Below are positions 1-9,484 of a stretch of DNA of 54,082 nucleotides, piece after piece. Under the pieces are notes generated by a model that did no database searches, was not told the origin of the DNA, and saw only the letters and a list, made by a program, of their open reading frames with translations. Every line of letters begins with the position of its first letter. The first letter of the stretch is position 1. The position numbers and the translations under genes are program-made. The DNA is from Bradyrhizobium pachyrhizi (GTDB taxonomy: Bacteria; Pseudomonadota; Alphaproteobacteria; Rhizobiales; Xanthobacteraceae): contig NZ_LFIQ01000076.1 in assembly GCF_001189245.1 (NCBI RefSeq), positions 15,678 to 69,759 on the forward strand, in the 5' to 3' direction.

Positions 1-26
1 AAGCCAGTTTAGACCGATTTTGAAGA

Positions 27-2075
27 TCAGGCGACGGATCGCGCCCGCTTCACGTCGGGCGGCGTCGCCTCATCCACCAGAGCGGCGATCGCCTCATCGG
101 TCGGCATCACGGTCTGCCGCTCGCTGCCGAGGCGGCGGACGGAGACCGAGTGGGTCTCGGCTTCCTTCTTGCCGACGACGAGCAGGGCCGGGATCTTGGC
201 CAGCGAGTGCTCGCGGACCTTGTAGTTGATCTTCTCGTTGCGCAGGTCGATCTCGACGCGCAGCCCGGCGCGGCGCGCGGCGGCCGCCACCACCTTGGCG
301 TATTCGTCGCCTTCGGAGGTGATGGTCGTGACCACGAGCTGGGTCGGCGCCAGCCAGAGCGGGAAGTTGCCGGCATAGTGCTCGATCAGGATGCCGATGA
401 AGCGCTCCATCGAACCGCAGATCGCGCGGTGCACCATGACGGGTGCCTTCTTCGAGCCGTCGTGATCGATGTAGAACGCGCCGAACCGCTCCGGCAGGTT
501 GAAGTCGACCTGGGTCGTGCCGCACTGCCAGTCGCGGCCGATGGCGTCGCGCAGCACATACTCGAACTTCGGTCCGTAGAACGCGCCTTCGCCCGGATTG
601 ATCTCGGTCCGGATGCGGTTGCTGCCCTTGGCCTTGATCTCCGACAGCACCGTCGCCATCACGCGCTCGGCGTGATCCCACATCTCGTCGGTGCCGACCC
701 GCTTCTCCGGCCGCGTCGAGAGCTTGACCGTGAGCTCGCCGTCGAAGCCGAAATCGGCGTAGGTCGACAGGATCAGGTCGTTGATCTTGAGGCACTCGTC
801 GGCGAGCTGCTGCTCGGTGCAGAACACATGGGCGTCGTCCTGGGTGAAGCCGCGCACCCGCATCAGGCCGTGCATCGCGCCCGACGGCTCATAGCGATGC
901 ACGACGCCGAACTCGGCGAGCCGCAACGGCAGGTCGCGGTAGCTCTTCAGCCCGTGCTTGAATATCTGTACATGGCCGGGGCAGTTCATCGGCTTCAGCG
1001 CGAACCAGCGCTTGTCCTCGGCCTCGTCGCCGGCGGACTGCGCCGCGAACATGTTCTCGCGGTACCAGTCCCAATGGCCCGAGGTCTCCCACAGCGCCTT
1101 GTCGAGGATCTGCGGGGCGTTGACCTCGTTGTAATCGCCGAGCAGCCGGCGCCGCATATAGGCGATCAGCTGCTGGAAGATGGTCCAGCCCTTGGGGTGC
1201 CAGAACACCACGCCCGGGCCTTCCTCCTGGAAGTGGAACAGGTCGAGCTCGCGGCCGAGCTTGCGATGGTCGCGCTTCTCGGCTTCCTCGATCTGCTTGA
1301 GATAGGCGTCGAGGTCTTCCTGCTTGGCGAATGCCGTGCCGTAGATGCGGGTCAGCATCGGATTGTTGGAGTCGCCGCGCCAATACGCGCCCGCCACCTT
1401 CATCAGCTTGAAGGCGTTGCCGATCTTGCCGGTCGAGGTCATGTGCGGGCCGCGGCAGAGATCGAACCAGTCACCCTGGAAGTAGATCTTGATCGGCTCG
1501 TTGCCGGGAATGGCGTCGACCAGCTCGACCTTGAAGGCCTCGCCCTTGTCGCGGAACACCTGCTTGGTCTTCTCGCGATCCCAGACTTCCTTCGTGAACG
1601 GCTTGTCGCGCGCGACGATCTCGCGCATCCGCTTCTCGATCGCGGCAAAATCTTCCGGAGTGAACGGCTCGTTGCGGAAGAAGTCGTAGTAGAAGCCGTT
1701 CTCGATCACCGGGCCGATCGTGACCTGGGTGCCCGGCCACAGCGACTGCACGGCCTCCGCCAGTACATGCGCGGTATCGTGCCGGATCAGTTCCAGCGCA
1801 CGCGGGTCTTCGCGGCCGATCAGCTCGATCTTGGCGTCGGCCTCGATCGGATCATTGAGGTCGGCAAGCGTGCCGTCGAGCGCCATCGCGACGGTGCGCT
1901 TGGCGAGCGAGGGCGAAATGCCTTTGGCGATGTCGAGACCGGTGGTCCCTCTCGGGAAATCGCGCCTCGCTCCATCAGGGAAGGTGAGGGCGATCTTGTT
2001 CACGGGTTCTGCGGGTTTGAGGTTAGAGAGGCTGTACTGGAATCCGGATTCGGATTTGGGTGGCGTATCGGCCAT
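27..2075 (-). CDS. thrS: threonyl-tRNA synthetase
   Basis: Class II aminoacyl-tRNA synthetase that charges tRNA-Thr in the cytoplasm. The 682-residue protein has the full family layout: an N-terminal TGS domain (about residues 28-88), the editing/SAD domain with an HDTAH motif near residue 100, and the catalytic core with the zinc-binding Cys in MNCPGH and motif 3 in [17 protein letters not shown]-terminal anticodon-binding domain contains [11 protein letters not shown]. An AGGAG ribosome site lies six bases before the ATG. The gene is complete, with its stop only 26 bases from the window edge. The large opposite-strand open frame over it is a GC artefact. Identification is secure. Confidence 0.98.
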   Translation of the reverse strand: MADTPPKSESGFQYSLSNLKPAEPVNKIALTFPDGARRDFPRGTTGLDIAKGISPSLAKRTVAMALDGTLADLNDPIEADAKIELIGREDPRALELIRHDTAHVLAEAVQSLWPGTQVTIGPVIENGFYYDFFRNEPFTPEDFAAIEKRMREIVARDKPFTKEVWDREKTKQVFRDKGEAFKVELVDAIPGNEPIKIYFQGDWFDLCRGPHMTSTGKIGNAFKLMKVAGAYWRGDSNNPMLTRIYGTAFAKQEDLDAYLKQIEEAEKRDHRKLGRELDLFHFQEEGPGVVFWHPKGWTIFQQLIAYMRRRLLGDYNEVNAPQILDKALWETSGHWDWYRENMFAAQSAGDEAEDKRWFALKPMNCPGHVQIFKHGLKSYRDLPLRLAEFGVVHRYEPSGAMHGLMRVRGFTQDDAHVFCTEQQLADECLKINDLILSTYADFGFDGELTVKLSTRPEKRVGTDEMWDHAERVMATVLSEIKAKGSNRIRTEINPGEGAFYGPKFEYVLRDAIGRDWQCGTTQVDFNLPERFGAFYIDHDGSKKAPVMVHRAICGSMERFIGILIEHYAGNFPLWLAPTQLVVTTITSEGDEYAKVVAAAARRAGLRVEIDLRNEKINYKVREHSLAKIPALLVVGKKEAETHSVSVRRLGSERQTVMPTDEAIAALVDEATPPDVKRARSVA

Positions 2076-2302
2076 GGTGTCTCCTGTAGCTCACTCCTGC
2101 GAACGAGCGCAGGTAAGCGGAAAGCAGCGGTATAGCAGGGGATTTGACGCCTGCAATCCGGCAATATCAAGAAAATGGGCCTCCGGCCGCACGGATTTGA
2201 ACAAGGCTCGGCCGCAGCTGACGCCACGGATCGTTGCGACGCTGCTGATCATCGTCTAACGTCCGGCGTCCGTTTTCCGCCATCGCGCGATCCGCAAGGT
2301 TC

Positions 2303-3613
2303 ATGTTTTCCCGTCTCCTGTTTTTCGTGGCGTTGCTTCTGATCCCGGGCGTGTTGCGGGCGGAAGAAACACCGGTCCAGAAGGCCGGATTTGCGAAAAA
2401 GCTGACCATCTATCTCGCCCATGGGCCGGCGAACGCCTGCGGCGCCGGCTGCGATCGCTGGATCGCGATCGAAGGCGAGATCGATCGGGAAGCCGCGCAG
2501 CGGATTCGCACCTTCCTGTTTGCCAACAAGGACAGGCAGCTTCCGATCTACCTTCATTCGCCGGGCGGAAACGTCGAGCAGTCCTATGGGATCGCGCGGT
2601 TCCTGCGCGCGCACAAGGCAATCGCCCGGGTCGGCCGTACCATCGTGCCGGCCTGTTCCACCGGCACGCAGATCGACGCCGCCTGCCTGAAGATCAAGGC
2701 CGCCAAGGGAGAGGTCGAGGCCGAACTCACCACGCGCAACGCGATGTGCGTCTCGGCCTGCGCCTATCTGTTCCTGGGCGCGACCAGCCGCGAAGTGGCG
2801 CCCGATTCGGTGCTCGCGGTGCATAACTCCAAGCTGATGTTCGTCGTCCACGGGCATCCGCCTGCGCAGGTCGTCGCGGACTTCAGGCGGCGCGAGATGG
2901 TGAGCGCCGATCGCGACCGCAATGTATTCCTCGCGGCGATGGGCATCAGCCATGAGCTCAGCGACCTCATCAAGTCCGTGAAGTTCGAGGACCTGCACGT
3001 GCTGACGCGGCCGGAGCTCTATCGATTCGGCATCGATACGCGGCCGCTGCCGGAAACCCTTTGGGCGGTGGAGAAGGAGACACGGCCCTATGTTCGCAAG
3101 ATCGTGCAGCAGAAAAGAGCCGACGGCAGCGCGTTCCGCATGATGGAGTGGCGGCTGTTCTGCGAGAGCAAGGATCGCGGGCGGCTGATGTTCGTGCGCG
3201 AGTTCGAGGAGGGGGCAGCCGGCAAGGGCACGGTGGTGATGATGGCCGGCGCGACCAGAACCGTCGCATTCGGCCGGTCGGCGCGGTTCGGCAAATACGA
3301 GGTCTGGAGCGAGGCGGTGACCTCGGACACCGTCAAGGCGATGCTCGCGGCCCCGCATCTGCAGATCGGCGAAAGCCCGCCGGCAGCCGACGCCAAGCTT
3401 GACGCCAAGCTTGACGCCAAGTCTGACGTCAAGTCTGACACCAAGTCCGGCCTTGCGACATTCGATATCGGCACCACCGGGCTGGAGCGGGGCTGGACGC
3501 AGCTTCTGGCATCATGCCCGGCGGCGACCGCTGGTCCGAAGCCTGCGAGCCCGTTGCCGGCCGCCGTGTCGCCGAGCGTCAGTGCGGTGCCGGCGGCATC
3601 GCCGTCGCCATGA
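2303..3613 (+). CDS. periplasmic ClpP/crotonase-fold protein (COG3904 type)
   Basis: Predicted exported protein of 436 residues. The first 20 residues form a typical signal peptide ending LRAEE. The core (about 35-260) has the layout of the COG3904 family: IYLHSPGGNVEQSYGIARFL resembles the oxyanion-hole loop of ClpP/SDH-type proteases, followed by NAMCVSACAYLFLGA, where a Ser-Ala-Cys could sit at the nucleophile turn, and an AVHNSK segment. Catalysis is unproven for this family. The C-terminus is low complexity: five DAKL/DAKS-type tetrapeptides followed by an Ala/Pro/Ser-rich tail. An AAGG site precedes the ATG. It runs divergently from thrS. A shorter paralogue lies at 5826-6758. Family membership is likely; the function is unknown. 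Confidence 0.8.
   Translation: MFSRLLFFVALLLIPGVLRAEETPVQKAGFAKKLTIYLAHGPANACGAGCDRWIAIEGEIDREAAQRIRTFLFANKDRQLPIYLHSPGGNVEQSYGIARFLRAHKAIARVGRTIVPACSTGTQIDAACLKIKAAKGEVEAELTTRNAMCVSACAYLFLGATSREVAPDSVLAVHNSKLMFVVHGHPPAQVVADFRRREMVSADRDRNVFLAAMGISHELSDLIKSVKFEDLHVLTRPELYRFGIDTRPLPETLWAVEKETRPYVRKIVQQKRADGSAFRMMEWRLFCESKDRGRLMFVREFEEGAAGKGTVVMMAGATRTVAFGRSARFGKYEVWSEAVTSDTVKAMLAAPHLQIGESPPAADAKLDAKLDAKSDVKSDTKSGLATFDIGTTGLERGWTQLLASCPAATAGPKPASPLPAAVSPSVSAVPAASPSP
3389..3448 (+). repeat. in-frame 12-bp tandem repeat, five copies
   Basis: Five consecutive 12-base units, beginning GACGCCAAGCTT and decaying to GACACCAAGTCC, lie in frame in the C-terminal linker of the COG3904-type gene. They encode DAKL-DAKL-DAKS-DVKS-DTKS. 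The first two units are identical, so copy number may vary between strains by slippage without breaking the frame. Confidence 0.9.
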
Positions 3614-3692
3614 GCGCAAGAGGCGCCGTTCGATCAGGTGCCATGCATTTAGATGCAGTTGCATCGATCTCGGCGTCTGCTAACAACGCGGC

Positions 3693-4856
3693 GTGAAACG
3701 CTTCGCTCCCACCGCATTGATGCTTGGCAACATCGTCACCGGCTGCTCGGTGCTCGCGCCGGCCGGCATGCTGGCGGAGTTGTCCGACGGACTAGGCGTC
3801 ACGATCCACACCGCGGGTCTCCTGATCACCTTCGGCGCGATCGTGCTGTGCGTGGGCTCGCCGGTGACGGCGTGGTTGACCAGCCGGACCGAGCGGCGGG
3901 CCTTGCTGACGGCGACGCTGCTGGTGCTGACCCTGACCAATGCTGCTTCTGCCTTCGTGCCGAACTACGACAGCCTCCTGATCATTCGGCTGGTGATGCT
4001 CGCGGTCGGCGTGCTCTACACGCCGCAGGCGGCAGGCACCGCGGCACTGATCGTGCCGGTGGAGAAGCGCGGCAGCACGATTGCCTACATCTTCCTCGGC
4101 TGGTCGCTGGCCGCCGCGATCGGGCTGCCGCTGATCACCTTCATCGCAAGCCGCTACGGCTTTCGCGCGACCTATGGCGCGATCGCGCTGACCGGGCTCG
4201 TCAGCTCCCTACTGCTGTGGTGGCGGCTGCCAGGCGGATTGCACGGCGCGCCGGTTGATTTCCGAACCTGGGTCGATCTCGGCCGCAATCCGATGGTCAT
4301 TCTGCTGCTGTCGATCACGACGCTGCAGATGTCCGGCCAGTTCGTGGTGTTCACCTTCATGGGGCCGCTGCTCGCCAAGCTGACCGGCGCCAATGCGGAC
4401 GCCGTCGGGATCGTGTTCGCGCTCTACGGCATCTTCGGGTTCGTCGGCATCGTGATCGCAACGCGCGTGGTGGATTCCTGGGGCGCCTGGAAGACCTCGG
4501 TCCTGTTCACCGTGCTGCTGCTCGCAGGCGTCGCCGGCTGGGCGCTGAGCGCCGGCGCCTACGCCCTGATGGCCGCCTCCGTCGCGGTGTGGGGCCTCGG
4601 CTTTGCATCGACCAATTCGATGCAGCAGGTACGCCTGGTCGGTGCGGCACCGGCGCTCGCTTCAGCGTCGGTCTCGCTCAATACCTCGGTGCTGTATATC
4701 GGCCAGGCCATCGGCTCCGCGATCGGTGGCTTGCTGTTCGCCCGCGAATGGCTGCACAGCGCGGGCTACGTGGCCACGGCCTTCGTCGCGGCGGCGCTTG
4801 CGGTCGTGGTCATCACGCGGCCGCGACGGACGGCCGCCACCGCCGCGGCCGAGTGA
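3693..4856 (+). CDS. MFS transporter, DHA1/AraJ-like exporter
   Basis: Inner-membrane major facilitator of 387 residues with about twelve hydrophobic segments, resembling sugar- or drug-efflux members of the DHA1 group. Visible landmarks are a short basic loop after TM2 (LTSRTERRALLT) and the central cytoplasmic loop around residues 185-200. The frame opens at a GTG. An in-frame ATG nine codons later (3720) is a credible alternative, and neither has a strong ribosome site. It follows the COG3904-type gene by about 80 bases on the same strand. The substrate cannot be told from the sequence. Confidence 0.85.
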   Translation: MKRFAPTALMLGNIVTGCSVLAPAGMLAELSDGLGVTIHTAGLLITFGAIVLCVGSPVTAWLTSRTERRALLTATLLVLTLTNAASAFVPNYDSLLIIRLVMLAVGVLYTPQAAGTAALIVPVEKRGSTIAYIFLGWSLAAAIGLPLITFIASRYGFRATYGAIALTGLVSSLLLWWRLPGGLHGAPVDFRTWVDLGRNPMVILLLSITTLQMSGQFVVFTFMGPLLAKLTGANADAVGIVFALYGIFGFVGIVIATRVVDSWGAWKTSVLFTVLLLAGVAGWALSAGAYALMAASVAVWGLGFASTNSMQQVRLVGAAPALASASVSLNTSVLYIGQAIGSAIGGLLFAREWLHSAGYVATAFVAAALAVVVITRPRRTAATAAAE

Positions 4857-4938
4857 ACGGTTGGCTTTCACGCTTGTGTTCGCGAGAGCATCCCAAGCAA
4901 CGATCCGCGCGAGGAACATCCGGGAACTCGACTGCGCG

Positions 4939-5106
4939 TCACCACCTCACGCTTTGACTGGGCACGATGAACGCCGTCGTGCTCGGCTTGTTCGGATTGT
5001 GGGTGAAGTAGCCGTAGGCGGCGACGATCACGACGAGCAAGGCAAGCACGGCCAGCAAGTCGATCTGCCGGGGATCATGACCGTTGTGGCTGATTTTCCA
5101 GCGCAT
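4939..5106 (-). CDS. small single-pass membrane protein, 55 aa
   Basis: Starts MRWKISHNGHD and contains one clear membrane segment (LLAVLALLVVIVAAYGYF, residues 16-33) followed by a short polar tail. The open frame extends upstream, but this ATG has a GGGAGG site eight bases before it, which fixes the start. No known domain was recognised. It lies between the MFS exporter (converging) and yidD (same strand). Confidence 0.6.
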   Translation of the reverse strand: MRWKISHNGHDPRQIDLLAVLALLVVIVAAYGYFTHNPNKPSTTAFIVPSQSVRW

Positions 5107-5231
5107 TGTTGTTTCCTCCCCAAAGGGGGCAATGAAACAATGCGCCAACTATCGCCACAGTTCCGCCGGGCAGCAATGCGCGCCGCGCTTGGACGTGCCG
5201 CAGCAATCGATCAATTGTCGTTGACGCCGCG

Positions 5232-5543
5232 TCAGCCTTCGTTGACGCCGCGCCAGCGGCCATAGCGCCAGGGCAGGTACCAGCGTGCCCCGGGCGGCTT
5301 CGTCAGCGGGACATTATCGATCCCGGATGTGCCCCAGGGCTGGCAGCGCAGCAGCCTTGCCAGCGTCATCCAGCCGCCGCCCCACAGGCCGAAGCGTTCG
5401 ATCGCCTCGTCGCCATAGATGGAGCAGGTCGGCAGATGCCGGCAGTTGTAGCCGACCAGCGGCGACAGCGTGTGCCGGTAGATCCAGATCAGGGCGCGGC
5501 CGAGGTTGCGCGGCAAGCGGCGCATGGTGCTGGCACAGTCCAT
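5232..5543 (-). CDS. yidD: YidD membrane protein insertion efficiency factor
   Basis: Small membrane-associated protein thought to assist YidC/Sec-dependent insertion. The reading MDCASTMRRL followed by ALIWIYRHTLSPLVG, CRHLPTCSIYGDEAIERFG, then GWMTLARLLRCQPWG and DNVP matches the YidD signature (normally P-x-CRxxPTCSxYxxEAI and RILRCxPxxxGGxDPVP). The ATG at 5543 gives 103 residues, a normal length. The frame continues further upstream, but that extension does not look like the family. An alternative Met lies six codons downstream. No strong ribosome site is visible. It is not beside rnpA or yidC, which is common in alphaproteobacteria. Confidence 0.9.
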   Translation of the reverse strand: MDCASTMRRLPRNLGRALIWIYRHTLSPLVGYNCRHLPTCSIYGDEAIERFGLWGGGWMTLARLLRCQPWGTSGIDNVPLTKPPGARWYLPWRYGRWRGVNEG

Positions 5544-5825
5544 GCATCGTGGATGGTGTGTCGTTGAATGGTCTGTCGGCGGCATACGCAAGTATGTACG
5601 TAGTCTTGCGGGGGTTCCAAGCCAAGGAACTGTTTTGTTGCAGATATTTACGCCACAGTTCGTTATTATTGCACAGCACCGATGGCGCTGCAGCAAGGGC
5701 TCTATGGACGGTCCGGGTCAGCAACGCTACCGTTCCCATCACGCGCCGCTGACAGAATCGTGGCGCATTGCCATGGGGCCATTGCCACCGCTCGCATCAC
5801 CAAGGGCTTGGGGGAAGGAACCAAA

Positions 5826-6758
5826 TTGAGGCTCGTCAAGTCGCTCTCGTTGCGCAGTTGGGCGCTTACCGGCGCCGTTGCTCTTTGCTTCGCGGTTTCC
5901 GGCACCGCCGCCATGGCGGGCGGTTCCGCGCAGGCCAATTCGACCCTCGAAGAGCGCAAGCTGCCGATGAAGTTCAGCTGGATCGCCTGCCAGCCGAATT
6001 GCCGCGGCTGGGTGTCCGCGGTCGGTATCATCACGGCCGATAGTCCGAGGGAATTCGACGAGTTCGCGCGCGGCCGCCAGCTCAACGGCGCCACCATCGT
6101 GCTCGATTCCAGCGGCGGCTCGGTCAACGACGCGATCGCGCTCGGCCGCCGCTTCCGCGGTCTCGGCGTGCTGACCACGGTCGGCACCAGCGTCGTCAAT
6201 CAGGCCGCGCAGAGCGGCCGCGCGAGCGTTCTGCCGGATGCCTATTGCGAGTCGATGTGCGTGTTCCTGCTGTTGTCGGGCAAGACGCGCTATGTTCCGC
6301 CGGCCGCCCATGTCCGTGTGCATCAGATCTGGATGGGCGATCGCGCTGACGACGCCAAGGCCGCGAGCTACACCGCGCAGGACCTGATGATCGTCGAGCG
6401 CGATATCGGCCGTCTTGCCAAGTACACCTTCGATATGGGCGGCGCGGGGGATCTGCTGGCGCTCTCGCTGAGCGTGCCGCCATGGGAAGACCTGCACGAA
6501 TTGTCGGCGGCGGAATTGCGGCTGACCAATCTCATCACCACCGAGGCGGTTGCCGACGTGCTGCCACGGCAGGACAACACCAAGGACAACGCAATTCCCG
6601 TCGCCGAGGCGAAGCCGAAGAACAACGATCGCTTCGTGAGCAGCGCGATGGAGGGCGAGGCGTCGCAGGCGGCGAGGGCGACCAAGACCGCCGAGGCCGT
6701 GGTGCCGACCGGTGGCAGCGCAGCGCCGGCGCCGGCGCCGGTCCAGCCCGCGCAGTAA
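5826..6758 (+). CDS. periplasmic ClpP/crotonase-fold protein (COG3904 type), second copy
   Basis: Paralogue of the protein at 2303-3613. The TTG start is chosen because GGAAGGA lies about five bases upstream; an ATG further out (5682) lacks this. The product is about 310 residues with a signal peptide ending GTAAMAGG. The core shows TIVLDSSGGSVNDAIALGRR (the SGG turn of the ClpP-like fold), then YCESMCVFLLLSGK, where Ser-Met-Cys sits at the nucleophile position, and HVRVHQIW. The last ~60 residues are an Ala/Pro-rich tail. It is separated from the first copy by an MFS gene, a small peptide and yidD, so the pair is not a simple tandem duplication. The function is unknown. Confidence 0.75.
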   Translation: MRLVKSLSLRSWALTGAVALCFAVSGTAAMAGGSAQANSTLEERKLPMKFSWIACQPNCRGWVSAVGIITADSPREFDEFARGRQLNGATIVLDSSGGSVNDAIALGRRFRGLGVLTTVGTSVVNQAAQSGRASVLPDAYCESMCVFLLLSGKTRYVPPAAHVRVHQIWMGDRADDAKAASYTAQDLMIVERDIGRLAKYTFDMGGAGDLLALSLSVPPWEDLHELSAAELRLTNLITTEAVADVLPRQDNTKDNAIPVAEAKPKNNDRFVSSAMEGEASQAARATKTAEAVVPTGGSAAPAPAPVQPAQ

Positions 6759-6794
6759 GCTTCGTCTCGTTCGTGGATGCGTAAGCGGACCTCT

Positions 6795-6812
6795 GATGCG
6801 CAATTGCGCATC
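6795..6812. repeat. 18-bp perfect palindrome, probable bidirectional transcription stop
   Basis: GATGCGCAATTGCGCATC lies between two convergent genes (the COG3904 copy and the Fe-S scaffold gene). Its inner 14 bases, TGCGCAATTGCGCA, recur inside the REP array at 20473-20488. No T-run follows, so a terminator role is inferred from position only. Confidence 0.6.
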
Positions 6813-6832
6813 GGGGACCTCGAGGTGGAATC

Positions 6833-7279
6833 CTACGCCGGCTGCGACGCCTTGGCCTCGATCTGGCCGATCGCATCGACCACGGCATCGAAGGTCAGCA
6901 TGGTCGAGGCATGGCGGGCCTTGTAGTCGCGCACCGGCTCGAGCAGCGCGATATCGGCCCATTTGCCGTCCTGCGGGGGCTGGCCATTTTCCTTCAGCAT
7001 CTTGCGGACAGTCTCGCGCAATTCGCGCAGCTCGTCCGCGGTCGAGCCCACCACCCGGCTCGCCATGATCGAGGAGGAGGCCTGGCCGAGCGCACAAGCC
7101 TTCACGTCATGGGCGAAGTCCGTCACCACGGGACCGTCCATCTTGAGGTCGACCTTCACAGTCGAACCGCACAATTTGGAGTGGGCGGTAGCGCTGGCGT
7201 CCGGGTCGGCCAGCCGTCCGAGGCGCGGAATATTGCCGGCCAACTCGATGATCCGCTTGTTGTAAATGTCGTTCAGCAT
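6833..7279 (-). CDS. NifU/IscU/SufU-like Fe-S cluster scaffold protein
   Basis: A 148-residue cytoplasmic protein starting MLNDIYNKRI, with the IscU/SufU core: HSKLCGSTVKVDL holds the first ligand Cys, and VKACALGQASSSIMASRVVG the second, in the usual GCAIxxAS setting. The third canonical Cys position, near DYKARHAST, has no cysteine. The open frame continues upstream of this ATG with no protein-like sequence, and the ribosome site is weak. It is divergent from folE. In many alphaproteobacteria this solitary homologue lies next to folE and hisI, as here. Whether it acts as a true scaffold without the third Cys is uncertain. Confidence 0.85.
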   Translation of the reverse strand: MLNDIYNKRIIELAGNIPRLGRLADPDASATAHSKLCGSTVKVDLKMDGPVVTDFAHDVKACALGQASSSIMASRVVGSTADELRELRETVRKMLKENGQPPQDGKWADIALLEPVRDYKARHASTMLTFDAVVDAIGQIEAKASQPA

Positions 7280-7519
7280 GGGGACAGATGCCTGGTTCCG
7301 GCCGTGCCGGGCGCTCTTGGCGGCTGGGTTGCACCGTCCTATATATGGACGGCAACGCCGGAAACATAGCCCGGCCATGCAGCCACCGCGGCCCACCTCC
7401 GCCGCGGCGGTGCTACAATTGTGGGACTCAGGCGTCCGGCGGTCGAACCATCCGCCCCGTCTGCCCGGTGACACATCCGGACCAAGGTCAAATCCGAGGG
7501 CCGGTCGAACGGAGAAGAC

Positions 7520-8200
7520 ATGGACGCCTTGATCAAATCGATTCGCCCCAGCAAGCCGGCCGACGCCAAGCCTGGCGAGCTCGACCCCTCAGAATTCATG
7601 ACGGCGGCCGTTCGTGCCGACCAGCCGCGCCCGTCGCGGGCGGAGGCGGAGGACGCCGTGAAGACGCTGCTCGCCTATATCGGCGAGAACACCGGCCGCG
7701 AGGGCCTGCTCGACACGCCGCGCCGGGTCGTCGAGGCGTATGACGAGCTCTATCAGGGCTACCACCAGTGCCCGGCCGAGGTGCTGAACCGCACCTTCGG
7801 CGAGACCGCCGGCTACGACGATTTCGTCCTCGTCCGCGACATCGAGTTCACCTCGCAGTGCGAGCATCACATGATGCCGTTCTACGGCAAGGCGCACATT
7901 GCCTATACGCCGGTGGAGCGCGTCGTCGGCCTCTCCAAGCTGGCGCGGCTGACCGACATCTTCGCCCGCCGTCTGCAGACCCAGGAGCATCTCACCGCGC
8001 AGGTCGCTGCTGCGATCGACGAGGTGCTGAAGCCCCGCGGCGTTGCCGTGCTGATCGAGGCGGAGCATACCTGCATGTCGGTGCGCGGCGTTGCCAAGCA
8101 TGGTGCATCGACCTTCACCAGCCGCTTCACCGGCATGTTCCGCGACAATCCGGCGGAGCAGCAGCGTTTCCTGTCCCTGGTGCGAGGACCGAACCGGTAA
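7520..8200 (+). CDS. folE: GTP cyclohydrolase I
   Basis: Converts GTP to dihydroneopterin triphosphate, the first step of tetrahydrofolate and queuosine precursor synthesis. The 226-residue protein has the full type I core. Zinc ligands can be placed at Cys114 and His117 ([10 protein letters not shown]) and Cys185 (EHTCMSVRG), with the substrate region [17 protein letters not shown] and the terminal [12 protein letters not shown]. The N-terminal 40 residues are a variable extension. A GGAGAAG site precedes the ATG. hisI follows after 28 bases, so the two are probably cotranscribed. Confidence 0.97.
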   Translation: MDALIKSIRPSKPADAKPGELDPSEFMTAAVRADQPRPSRAEAEDAVKTLLAYIGENTGREGLLDTPRRVVEAYDELYQGYHQCPAEVLNRTFGETAGYDDFVLVRDIEFTSQCEHHMMPFYGKAHIAYTPVERVVGLSKLARLTDIFARRLQTQEHLTAQVAAAIDEVLKPRGVAVLIEAEHTCMSVRGVAKHGASTFTSRFTGMFRDNPAEQQRFLSLVRGPNR

Positions 8201-8228
8201 CCTCGCATTTTCCCGAGCGAGGTTTTCC

Positions 8229-8657
8229 GTGTCCGCAGCGACCCACGATCACGACCGCGAGGAGGGGCTGGCCTTCCAGCCCAAATTCGACGCGGCAGGC
8301 CTTGTGACCTGCGTCGCGACCGATGTCGCGACCGGCGATGTGCTGATGGTCGCGCATATGAACGACGCAGCCCTGCGCAAGACGATCGCGACCGGCGAGG
8401 GCTGGTACTTCAGCCGCTCGCGCAATGCGCTGTGGCGCAAGGGAGAGAGCTCGGGCCAGACCCAGCGCGTGGTCGAGATCCGGATGGATTGCGATCAGGA
8501 CGCGGTGTGGATCAAGGTCGAGCAGGTCGGCGCCGCCTGCCACACCGGACGGCGCTCCTGCTTCTATCGCGCGGTGAAGGACGAGGGTGGCAATGTCAGC
8601 CTGTCCTTTGTCGACGCCGAGAAGCTGTTCGATCCGGCGCAGGTCTATCGCAAATAG
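8229..8657 (+). CDS. hisI: phosphoribosyl-AMP cyclohydrolase
   Basis: Third step of histidine biosynthesis, opening the adenine ring of phosphoribosyl-AMP. The product is 142 residues from a GTG start (GAGG about nine bases upstream). The metal-binding stretch MDCDQDAVW (Asp87, Cys88, Asp89, Asp91) and the Cys pair in [12 protein letters not shown] (Cys104, Cys111) are intact, as is [18 protein letters not shown]. There is no fused HisE domain, which is normal for alphaproteobacteria. It is transcribed behind folE. Confidence 0.96.
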   Translation: MSAATHDHDREEGLAFQPKFDAAGLVTCVATDVATGDVLMVAHMNDAALRKTIATGEGWYFSRSRNALWRKGESSGQTQRVVEIRMDCDQDAVWIKVEQVGAACHTGRRSCFYRAVKDEGGNVSLSFVDAEKLFDPAQVYRK

Positions 8658-8661
8658 ATCA

Positions 8662-8675
8662 TTGATCTGAATCAA
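8662..8675. promoter_or_regulatory. FixK/FNR box upstream of the cba3 oxidase operon
   Basis: TTGATCTGAATCAA matches both the FNR consensus TTGAT-N4-ATCAA and the FixK2 form TTGA-N6-TCAA without mismatch. It starts five bases after the hisI stop codon and lies about 85 bases before the first cytochrome gene. That fits oxygen-limited activation of the operon that follows. The match is seen directly; binding is inferred. Confidence 0.75.
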
Positions 8676-8717
8676 GTACAGCGCGGCCAAGTCGTGTACT
8701 TCGTGGCCCTTGTTACG

Positions 8718-8741
8718 CCATGCGCAAGCCGTTGCGCATGG
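8718..8741. repeat. hairpin in the oxidase operon leader
   Basis: CCATGCGCAA and TTGCGCATGG form 10-bp perfect arms around a GCCG loop, between the FixK box and the first cytochrome gene. It could be the hisI terminator or a leader structure. No T-run follows. Confidence 0.55.
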
Positions 8742-8760
8742 TCGTCACTGGGGGTGAACT

Positions 8761-9471
8761 GTGGCGCGTCGCCTGATACCGCTTCTTGGATTTTTTGCCT
8801 GGGCTGTGTGGCCGATCGGCGCGGCGCAATCGCAAACGACCGAGCGTGCGCCCGATACTATGGCCGCGCGCGTCCTTGCCTGTGCGCCGTGTCACGGCGC
8901 CGAAGGCGAGGGCACCAGCGACGCCTATTTCCCGCGGCTGGCCGGCAAGCCGGCGGGCTATCTCTACAACCAGCTCATCGCATTCCGGGATGGACGGCGG
9001 AAATATCCGCCGATGAACTACCTGCTGGAGTTTCAGACCGACGATTACCTGAAGAAGATCGCCGAATATTTCGCCTCGCTCAGGCCGGCATTTCCGCCGC
9101 CGGTCCCGCCGGTCGACAGCAAGGAGATTCTGGCGCGCGGCGAGACGATCGTGAAGAACGGCGATCCGCAGCACGGCATTCCGCCCTGTTCAGCCTGCCA
9201 TGGTCCCACATTGGGCGGCATGGAGCCCGGCATTCCCGGCCTACTTGGCCTGCGCGCGGCCTATATCAGCGGCCAGCTCGGTGGCTGGCGCTACGGCACG
9301 CGGACCGCGTTCGCTCCCGATTGCATGCAGATCGTCGCGAGCCTGCTGACGGAGGACGACGTGAAGGCGGTGGCAGCCTACCTGTCCTCGCGTCCGGCGC
9401 CGGCGGATCCATCCTTCGCGCCGCGAGGCAGTCTTCCGATGCCGCTCGAATGCGGCAGCGAACCGCATTGA
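8761..9471 (+). CDS. di-heme cytochrome c (c4-like), periplasmic
   Basis: First gene of the cba3 operon. The 236-residue protein starts at GTG with GGGGGTG just upstream, and has an N-terminal signal segment (LIPLLGFFAWAVWPIGAA). Two c-type heme sites are visible: CAPCH at residues 41-45 and CSACH in the second half. Each is followed by a lobe with late Met residues (PPMNYL; APDCMQIV) that could supply the sixth ligand. The two-lobed layout is that of cytochrome c4, which donates electrons to terminal oxidases. Thirteen bases separate it from the next cytochrome gene. Exact partner specificity is inferred. Confidence 0.85.
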   Translation: MARRLIPLLGFFAWAVWPIGAAQSQTTERAPDTMAARVLACAPCHGAEGEGTSDAYFPRLAGKPAGYLYNQLIAFRDGRRKYPPMNYLLEFQTDDYLKKIAEYFASLRPAFPPPVPPVDSKEILARGETIVKNGDPQHGIPPCSACHGPTLGGMEPGIPGLLGLRAAYISGQLGGWRYGTRTAFAPDCMQIVASLLTEDDVKAVAAYLSSRPAPADPSFAPRGSLPMPLECGSEPH

Positions 9472-9484
9472 AGGGATCGTGCCG

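Noticed and set aside
150..2135. 661-codon open frame opposite thrS
   Set aside because: Antisense shadow of thrS.
3389..3448. Regular short repeats considered as CRISPR
   Set aside because: Units are contiguous, 12 bp, in frame and without spacers.
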